Origin: Onthophagus taurus
Taxonomy: Eukaryota > Arthropoda > Insecta > Coleoptera > Scarabaeidae
DNA length: 64,000 nt
Direction of reading: 5' to 3'
Assembly: GCF_036711975.1 (NCBI RefSeq)
Contig: NC_091972.1
Location: 40,057,001 to 40,121,000, forward strand
Each line of letters starts with the position of its first letter. Positions within the stretch are counted from its first letter, which is position 1. Of this stretch, positions 56,950 to 64,000 are shown piece after piece. Under the pieces are notes generated by a model. That model searched no databases. It saw nothing but the letters and a program-made list of their open reading frames with translations, and was not told where the DNA came from. Made by a program: the position numbers and the translations under genes.

Positions 56950-57015
56950 AATTGAACTAATATTAGAACTAAAACTAGAACTAACACTAAAAACTTTCGG
57001 GTTTTGCCGTGCGTC
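56950..57015. repeat. Dispersed CTAGAACTAACACTA-type short element
   Basis: Contains ACTAGAACTAACACTA and TTTCGGGTTTTGCCG. The reverse complement of the hairpin region at 3.79-3.85 kb carries the same words in the same order. Confidence 0.5.
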
Positions 57016-57040
57016 TTTTAAGGAAAGGTTTGGTTTTCGG

Positions 57041-58440
57041 ATGCCATGGTGCAACCTTCTTCAGAAACACTTGGAACCAGTTTTATTAAATGTTATTTTA
57101 AAAAAAATTTTTAAATGTTTGGATAATTATCCAAATGTAAATGTAAATTCTATATTATATTATAAGTGGGGGTTTGATGGTAGCGGATGTCATTCGACTT
57201 ATAAACAAAAGTTCATCACAAATGCAGAGGGAAAAGATGATTCGCTATTTATGTCTTCCTAGTCTCATTACGATTGGAAGACAATGATAATAATATTGTA
57301 TTGTGGAAGAACCCCACACCATCATCTATACGGTTTTGTAGACCGATTAGATTACAATGGGTACATGAAAATGCCGCTCTTATAAGCACCGAAGAAAAAT
57401 ATATATTTCAAATCAAATAAGTTCCCTTCAGCCATATACCTCAAAATGTGTAAGTGTTAACTTTTCTCTTTATTTCACGATGGTGGGTGGCAAGGTATAA
57501 AGTCTTCGTTTTCTTAAAACTTTATTTGAATTATTAATACATGTTGTAGGTCTGTAATTCTTTGATGGGAATTTGATGGAATCATCTGGAATGGAATGTT
57601 ATTTATGCAGAGCAAAAATTTCACAGATGAACGGTAGAGATAGAAGGTTTTAAGTTTGGTTTGTCTGTTCTCCTTGCATACATTCGGTTTTCTGTGTGTT
57701 TGCTTCACATTTCATACAGATTAGAAATTAGAACTTGGAAGGTGTCTGGTTCATACGTACTTTTACTAAATTATCATCAGAGATTATTGGTATGACAATT
57801 TTATGGTAAGCACGCATGTACTAATCACTTTATACTTCATTTAAGGAATTGACGAGGAACTAATACAGCGATTTGGCGTTGTTTTGGCTGCAATAAACAG
57901 TGGGTACAATATTAATTACAATGAATTTGATAAATATTGGTTCAAAACTGCCGAAAAGTACGTCCATTTTATGGTTAGTACTATATGTCAACCAGCGTTC
58001 ATAAAATTTTGATACATGGATCTGCAGTCATTAAAGAAACTCTACTATCTACTGGAGAGTTGTCGGAAGAAGAGCAAGAAGCTAATAACAAAAAAATCCG
58101 AAAATTTAGAGAGAGCCACACAAGGAAATGTAGTAGACTGGATACGAATGAAGATCTATTTAAAAGACTGCTACTCAGCTCACATCCATTTATAAGTAAT
58201 TTTCAACAGCACATTTCTAGAAAACATATAAAGATGAGTATGGAGACTAAAAGATTATTTATAATAGACAATGTAGAAGACCAGGAAGAAGAAAAAGATC
58301 GCAAAGAAGAAGATGAATATGACGAAGAACAAGAATCAGAACAAGAGCTATATGAGGCAGGACGCAACGAAGACGAAGATGACGAAGAATGGTCTGAAAC
58401 AGAACAAGAAGAAACACATATTCTTAAGCAACGTAGATAA
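57041..58440 (+). pseudogene. Transib transposase, decayed
   Basis: Pieces in order are as follows. At 57,041-57,262: YYKWGFDGSGCHSTYKQKF, carrying the first catalytic Asp region. Next WKNPTPSSIRFCRPIR near 57,310-57,360. Then SSGMECYLCRAKISQMN at 57,583-57,633, a zinc-binding CxxC knuckle. Then IDEELIQRFGVVLAAINSGY near 57,850-57,910. At 57,985-58,440: STSVHKILIHGSAVIKETLL and LSEEEQEANNKKIRKFRESH, with the acidic residue that corresponds to the last catalytic Glu. The frame ends in a long Glu/Asp-rich tail (DEDDEEWSETEQEE). Frameshifts and stops separate the pieces, and the second catalytic Asp was not located. Confidence 0.8.
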
Positions 58441-59436
58441 TTTATACAGAATTAAATTCCCTTTCCGTTCCATTTAAAATTTTCTACTTTCTCGCCAGTG
58501 AAAATGGAGAAACAATAATTCAATTTTTGACCACCCTGTATAAGATACTCCGATACAACAAATGACAATCTATTTGACAGCATGTGAAGAATAATCGTAC
58601 CAATTTAGACCTTTTTTGAATGAACGTTGGCTGAGATATGGTTTTAAAGAGCATGGTGAAATTTACCAAAAAAAGTTTAGAACCAAAATAACTCGAATAC
58701 GAAAAACGCTAGGTACCAATAACTTTTATCAAAGTCAACCTATTTTTTTACGTACAATTAAATGGTGTAATAAAAACTATAGCATTCTATTTAAAATAAC
58801 GAAGTTATGGTCTACTTCCGGTAGACCGGAAGTGGCAGCCATCTTTGAAAGTATTTTAGATTGAAAGTTCTGAATGAACAACCCATGCTACCAAAATTTC
58901 AAAATTGTATGAATAGTGGAACCTGAAAAAGTTCTAACGAACCAGTTACGTGAGACACTCTGTAGTTAAAGATTTATTTATAGAAACCTTACATCGAAGT
59001 AAACTATATAACCAATTTAGTTTAAACAATTTTGTATTTAGCTATCCTTCATGATTTAATAGCGTTGTATAAGATTTTGTATTTGTCCAATTCTAAGGAC
59101 CTAAATTATATGAAAAAAGTAGAATGTGACCTCAAGTAAATTAGTACTTCCGGTTGCCATATTTGATCCAAAAGTTCACAAAGTCTTTAGCATATAGTCC
59201 TATAGCCATATACCAAGTTTCAAAAAATTATCTCAACCCAAACTGCGTTAAAATATTTTTGTTCGGGTTTTTTCGAATTTAGACCACTGTGCGGCGGGGG
59301 GGTTGAAGTGAGTGAGTCAATTTTTGCATAAAAAGTTGTCCCCCTTGGTTTTATTCTTTACCTATTTCAGCGATTTTCTTTTTAAACTTCCGGATTTACA
59401 GAAATTGAGGTGGAAAGTTTTGAAATGAACACCCTG

Positions 59437-59720
59437 TATAAAAATTATAAATATTATACAGGTTTCGAAAGAAGAGAAAGGTATGAATCAATACTTCATG
59501 TTAATAAATTATGAATATATAATTTTTGAAAACTTACACCGTTTTTAAGCTATCTAGAGAATGTTCTGATAAATAATAATTTTTCTCAGAATTCTCCTAT
59601 ATAAAATTTTTTATCACTACACAAGTTTCGAAAGAAAATCTTTAACTTTAATTTGAATCTATTCTTTATATTTTGAAAATTCGAAAAGCAATTTAAAAAG
59701 TATAGGAATATCTTAAAAAA
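59437..59720. repeat. Satellite 2 monomer, right half
   Basis: Begins TATAAAAATTATAAATATTATACAGG, the continuation of the unit broken at 52,479, then a second decayed unit (CAAGTTTCGAAAGAAAATC). Confidence 0.75.
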
Positions 59721-59747
59721 TACAAAAATATGTTTTCATCATTTTAC

Positions 59748-59753
59748 TTTATT
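59748..59753 (-). terminator. AATAAA polyadenylation signal of gene C
   Basis: AATAAA on the minus strand, 38 bp past the stop codon at 59,791. Confidence 0.55.
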
Positions 59754-59790
59754 TTTTTATAATTAAATCAACAATATCTGGTTTACATTT

Positions 59791-60707
59791 TTAGTGGTAT
59801 CCTCCAATGTGTCCTCCAATTCCTCCTCCAATACCACCTCCGTGTTCTAATCCAGCAGATTGCGCCTTTTCCGCAGCTTGAGCGGCATTAGATTGAGCAA
59901 TTTGTGCGGCGGCTTCGGCCTGTTGGGCAGCGGCTTGGGTGACATGGAGATCAGCTTGAGCAGCTTGAAGTTGTTGTCCTAAAGACGATAATCGTTGTTT
60001 GGCATGTCCAACCATAGCTTCTTGGGATCCCAATTCAGCGTGGGCAGCGTCTGCGGCTTGTTGGGCATGAGCCAAAGTTCCTTGGGCGGCGTTTAAAGCT
60101 GAGTTAATGGCGTTAACAGCTTCTTGGGCTTGATTAGCAGCGGCTTGAGCAGCAGAAGCTGACCTTTGAGCTTGTTCTAATTGACGAATTTCAGCTTCGA
60201 GTTCTTGGTGAGCTTCTGCGACGTCTTGTTGAAGACGTTGTACTAAAATGTGTTTTCCGATTAAGGCAGCTTGTGCTGTGGCTGCAGCCTATAAGAAATT
60301 AATTTTAATAAGGGTGATAAATTAGTTAATGGGGTGATTTACTCCGGCAGCTGCTTGTGCCAAAGTGCTTTTTGCAGCAAAAGCTGCGTTACTAGCTGCG
60401 GCATGTTGGTTGGCTACGGCGTTGTTGGCTTGATCGGCTGATCCTTGTGCGATGGTTTTTAATCCACTGCCTGCGCTGTAAGTATTTTTTCCGCTTCCTC
60501 CATATCCGCCTCCGTATCCACCATCTGAGACAGAAATAGATGAGAAATGTCCTCCAGCGGCGGTTTCTAAGTCACTATCGGATGCTTGACTCTTTTCAGC
60601 AACGGTCATTGCGACTAAAATGAAATTAATTCGAAATAAAAAATATTAAATTTGATTTATTTTTTGTAATTACCGAAACAAGCGAAAATGATGTAGAATC
60701 TCGCCAT
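59791..60707 (-). CDS. Secreted Ala/Gln-rich coiled-coil protein, gene C (DUF745-like)
   Basis: Exons: leader 60,773-60,819; 60,674-60,718 with ATG at 60,707; 60,343-60,614; 59,791-60,288. Introns are 54, 59 and 54 bp, and the product is 267 aa. The signal peptide MARFYIIFACFVAMTVAE spans exons 1 and 2. Exon 2 carries GGYGGGYGGSGKNTYSAG and KTIAQGSADQANNAVANQ. Exon 3 gives the coiled coil (VQRLQQDVAEAHQELEAEI, TLAHAQQAADAAHAELGSQE) and a Gly/His tail (GGGIGGGIGGHIGGYH). It is very close to genes A and B. The unusual composition (Ala, Gln and Gly dominate) suggests a structural extracellular or secretion product; no enzyme motif is visible. Confidence 0.88.
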
Positions 60708-60818
60708 TTTTGCGGTTACTGAAATATTAAAAATAGGTTTTATAAATAATTTTTTGCTAATTAATTCTTTACCAAGACGATGTTAAGGAACGTTGCTACT
60801 CAAAGCTGCAGGCCGAAG

Positions 60819-60851
60819 TGATTTTGTCCTGCCCAGTTACGAGTTTTTATA
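60819..60851 (-). promoter_or_regulatory. TATA box and start site of gene C
   Basis: TATAAAAA at 60,844-60,851 on the minus strand, with AAAATCACTTCGG following and +1 near 60,819. Same arrangement as in genes A and B. Confidence 0.7.
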
Positions 60852-60887
60852 GGAAAACTCTTGATGCGTGCGGTAAACTCTAAACCG

Positions 60888-60922
60888 CATGAATAATTAA
60901 TAGTTTATGGTCGGCTTGGTAA
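60888..60922 (-). promoter_or_regulatory. Conserved upstream block of gene C
   Basis: Plus-strand ATAATTAATAGTTTATGGTCGG is a shortened version of the A/B block, keeping TAATTAAT and GTTTA-GGT-CGG. Position relative to the TATA box is conserved. Confidence 0.45.
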
Positions 60923-61959
60923 TCGTTTCGGAATATCATGTATAATTTCGCATCTTCAAGGGAATTAACAAATAATAAACAAACTATATAGTTACTTAAC
61001 TCTCTCCAACTGTTTTTGTTTGATTTAAAGATTTATCATTTAACCGTTTGCGAAAGGGAAGCATATGTAACGTGTTTAGCTATGCTCGACGTCGCCTACA
61101 ACATAATTTATTGAACGCATACACTCAGGTGGGGTTAATTCATGGTGTCTCCACAAATAACCTTTATACCCACAAATATTTCACGTTGCCGCGTTACTTC
61201 AAGACGATGCGCCCTAAAACCCTAATGACGTCGTGAGGTAAGGTGACTTTCGCTTAGTTTGTAGCCCCATTCCGGTTCAGGATGAATGGGTGACTATATT
61301 ACGGTTACCGTGACATAAGACGCAATTCAACAAGAAAAATTGTTGCATCGAACTAGTTAATTGTGCAAAGAAAGAAAATAATGAACAAAACATAAACGAT
61401 TGATTCCTTTTAAACGTAGACACAACGTTTCATTTGCAGGTAAACCAATAAAATGAAGAAAACCTGAAAAGCAACGAATCGAAACGAAAAAGTTTAACCG
61501 TTGTATTATCTTTTCATTCCAACCTGCGCCCGCAAGTAATTGCGGCGGACAGGATGTAAATGAAAGAAGTTATATATTCTCCTTTTGCGAATTCTCCCTG
61601 ACAGCTGTTATTACGTTATTGAAAGAAAAACAAAATCCCGGTACAAATTACGTTTAGCTTCTGAAAACGGTTCGCGTTATCAGCCCGTTTATATATTCTT
61701 AAATTACACCCTTCGGGCATTTTTACCGATAGCAAGAACCAGTCTGGAAAAGTGTCCAAGGGTGTAATTTAAAACTGGTAAAGTTAAGGTTTGGACAGCT
61801 TTCAAAATGTCTCTCCCGCTAAGGGGGTGAAAACTTACGATGTCGAAACGAAACTTATTTATGTAGTTTACGAGGAAGTTATATGTATATCGTTAAAGAT
61901 AAGATTAGTACGCTAGAACACTATGCTCAAATTCTTAAGTACTTAGTTGTATTTTAATT
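60923..61959. other. Intergenic, no gene recognised
   Basis: A less AT-rich part at 61,060-61,780 contains open frames on the plus strand (61,048-61,236 and 61,585-61,767) without family resemblance. Could hold regulatory DNA of gene C or an unrecognised exon. Confidence 0.35.
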
Positions 61960-62990
61960 TTAAAAGATTTTACAGATTTAATGTTTTTTCAGAAAATTTT
62001 TTATATAAAATTTTCTTGTATTATACATCTTTCGAAAGAAGACATTTCCAGCGTTAATTTGAGATATAAACCAATTCTTCATATTCACAAATAAAGAAGT
62101 TATAATTTTTTGAAAATTAACCATATTTATATTATCTAGAAAACGTTATGATAAATAATAATATTTCTTAAAATTCTTTTATATAAAATATTTAAATATT
62201 ATACAAGTTTCGAAAGAAGACATCTTCAGCTTTAATTTGAGACATAAAAGATTTCCTTATATTTATAAATAAAGAGGATATGATTTTTTGAAAATTAACC
62301 ATGTTTAGGTTATCTAAAGAATGTTAGGATAATTAATAATTTTTCTCAAAATTTTTTATATAACATATTTAAACATTATATAGGTTTCGAAAGAAGACAT
62401 CCCTAGCTTTAAATTAAGACATCAACTATTTCTTCATATTCACAAATAAAGAAGTTATAATTTTTTTGGAAATTAACCATATTTATATTATCTAGAAAAC
62501 GTTATGATAAATAATAATATTTCTTAAAATTCTTTTATATAAAATATTTAAATATTATACAAATTTCGAAAGAAGACATCTTCAGCTTTAATTTGAGACA
62601 TAAAAGATTTCCTTATATTTATAAATAAAGAAGTTATGATTTTTTGAAAATTAACTATATTAAGGTTATTTAAAGAATGTTAAGATAATTAATATTTTTT
62701 CTCAAAATTCCTTTATATAAAATATTTAAACATTATACAGGTTTCGACAGAAGACATCTTTAACTTTAATTTGAGATATAAACCATTTCTTCATATTCAT
62801 AAATAAAGAAATTATTTTTTTTTTGAAATTTAACCAATTTTAGGTCATCTAATTCTTTTATATAAAGTATTTACATATTATACAGGTTTTGAAAAAAGAC
62901 ATCTTTAGCTATAATATGAATCATAAATCAATATTTTATACTTATAAGTAAAGAAGTTATGATTTTTTTTTGAATAAACCATTTATAAAT
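61960..62990. repeat. Satellite 2: tandem units of about 178 bp
   Basis: The word TTTCGAAAGAAGACAT (with small changes) recurs near 62,030, 62,210, 62,390, 62,567 and 62,745, then in decayed form near 62,890. Each unit also contains TTTAATTTGAGA.ATAAA, AAATAAAGAAGTTATGATTTTTT, AAAATTAACCAT and a TTATCTA...AATGTTA.GATAA block. About six units. Confidence 0.88.
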
Positions 62991-64000
62991 TACCTAAACT
63001 TTCTGAAAGTTATTCAAAAGAAATTTGGAAGTAATCCCAAGAGTATCGATAGAATAGAGAATATTGATCCTCAACTTTGCACATTACTCTTTCCAGACTA
63101 GTGTTCAGGTGGACACCGACACTTATATCGTTGTTGTTATAACAGGGATGTAACGAACATTCTAGAATATTAGCCATATAGAAGTTGTCTCCAGAATATA
63201 GTTAGAATCTTTGGATACCCCTGCAAATCCATACAAAGCCTCTATAAATTCTCTGAAAATCTTTATTAGATATGGAAATCATTACAAATTGGTGATAAAG
63301 CATCTTGATCGAAACTTGACTAATGTATCTTGTAACTTTTATTGCTCGTAACTGGCGTAATCTACACGAATTTCTATGATCATTTTGCTCAAATTAGGGT
63401 CATTTCAATTTCAATATTTAGTAAAAGTTCATGACCGAAATTTATATTCAATCATAATTTTAATATAAATTTAATAAAGTTTATTTAAGCAGGTTTACAA
63501 CAAGTCTGTCATACTTGAATTGTGTTATTCTACTGAACCTTATTCGTAGTTGGTTTAAATATTACATTCAATGTTTACAGCTTGGAAGCTAGGCTTATCA
63601 TAGTCATTAGCAACATCCACGTCAGTATTCGCCACGCGATTTTGTGTACGACTATACGTAAAGATTCTACGTGCTCTGCTTTCCCAAGATCGATGTTTCC
63701 GAAAGTTTTATATAAACAAATAATAAAAATAAATCCCTTATTTCCTTTAAAAACTTTCTTTGCATAAAGATATCAGAAATGTCATCATGTCGCATAAATA
63801 TATTTACAAAAACGCAATTCTAGTTTAATCGTTCCAAATTTAAAAAATATTATAGAATAAGTTTTGAATGTTATATTTTACTACTCCATATGGTATGAAA
63901 TAAAAAGAGATATAATATAATTTAAGAAACGAAGAATCCCGGAAGCAGGAGACCTTTTAGTCTCGTAGCCGGATTACCGAAGATGACTGAAAGAAGTCAG
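62991..64000. other. Right flank, no gene recognised
   Basis: AT-rich with scattered short frames. The last 60 bp are GC-richer (CCCGGAAGCAGGAGACC) and may be the start of something outside the window. Confidence 0.35.

Larger units (their letters stand above)
56183..59291 (+). mobile_element. Transib (RAG1-related) transposon, degenerate
   Basis: Ends are CACAGTGGTC (56,183) and GACCACTGTG (59,291). The first seven bases equal the heptamer used by RAG1/2. The 5-bp duplication CGGCG lies at 56,178-56,182 and 59,292-59,296. Uninterrupted mariner sequence (compare the left repeat near 52,620) confirms the empty site. GC-rich 5-bp duplications and CACWRTG termini are the known signature of Transib. 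An inner fragment at 58,540-58,970 with mariner-like ends (ACCACCCTGTATA; GACACTCTGTAG) may be a small secondary insertion. Confidence 0.88.
52480..59436 (+). mobile_element. Mariner-type element with long TIRs, carrying two later insertions
   Basis: The ends CAGGGTGTTCATTTC (52,480) and GAAATGAACACCCTG (59,436) are flanked by TA. The inverted repeats are about 430 bp long: 52,480-52,908 on the left; 55,894-56,182 plus 59,292-59,436 on the right, the right one being split by a Transib element. A LINE sits in the transposase gene at about 54,119-55,575. Without these insertions the element would be about 2.4 kb. Confidence 0.9.

Noticed and set aside
58540..58970. A separate small mariner-derived MITE inside the Transib element
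   Set aside because: Only mariner-like words at both sides (CACCCTGTATA and GACACTCTGTAG) support it; the ends do not match each other well, so it is mentioned in the Transib entry but not called.

Overview
The window is a repeat-rich, AT-rich piece of an insect nuclear genome. Short GT-AG introns (about 50-73 bp), AATAAA signals, TATA promoters, a peritrophin-type chitin-binding protein, DUF745-type alanine-rich secreted proteins and many insect-type transposons support this. A beetle is my best guess from the mix of families, but that is inference.

Host genes all lie on the minus strand. (1) At 4.0-5.6 kb and 8.4-8.8 kb are four short, apparently intronless genes for leaderless coiled-coil proteins of 78-133 aa. 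They resemble each other and the coiled-coil exon of the larger genes below, and share a family-specific promoter signature. (2) At 9.2-9.6 kb is a two-exon gene for a small secreted glycine-containing protein. (3) At 25.9-26.5 kb is a two-exon secreted protein with one chitin-binding (ChtBD2) domain. (4) At 31.2-32.2, 39.9-40.9 and 59.8-60.9 kb are three close paralogues with the same four-exon layout: a 46-47 nt leader exon, a signal-peptide exon, a Gly/Ala-rich exon and an Ala/Gln-rich coiled-coil exon. They share TATA box, start site and an upstream element, so they are probably co-expressed.

Most of the rest is transposon. A mariner copy sits at the exact centre of a foldback element (0.54-2.62 kb). 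Tc1 relics lie near 6.7 and 30.1 kb. There are several dead LINEs: 9.9-14 kb with a PHD-type ORF1; 27.2-29.3 kb; an RTE-like relic at 33-34.5 kb; an RNase H-bearing LINE at 35.5-38.8 kb. A tandem duplication of about 5 kb (14.3-19.4 and 19.4-24.75 kb) carries two piggyBac relics and two differently deleted copies of another RNase H LINE.

From 41.2 to 50.7 kb is a satellite of about 378-bp dimers, split at 46,906-50,279 by a TIR element whose C-terminal coding part occurs in both arms. From 52.3 to 59.7 kb a satellite-2 monomer is split by a mariner-type element (52,480-59,436). That element was itself hit by a LINE in its transposase gene and by a Transib (RAG1-related) element in its right terminal repeat, with CACAGTG ends and a CGGCG target duplication. 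Satellite 2 forms an array at 61.96-63.0 kb.

The system most worth following is the DUF745 cluster with its short leaderless derivatives and two shared promoter types. The most informative genome structures are the nested and foldback transposons.
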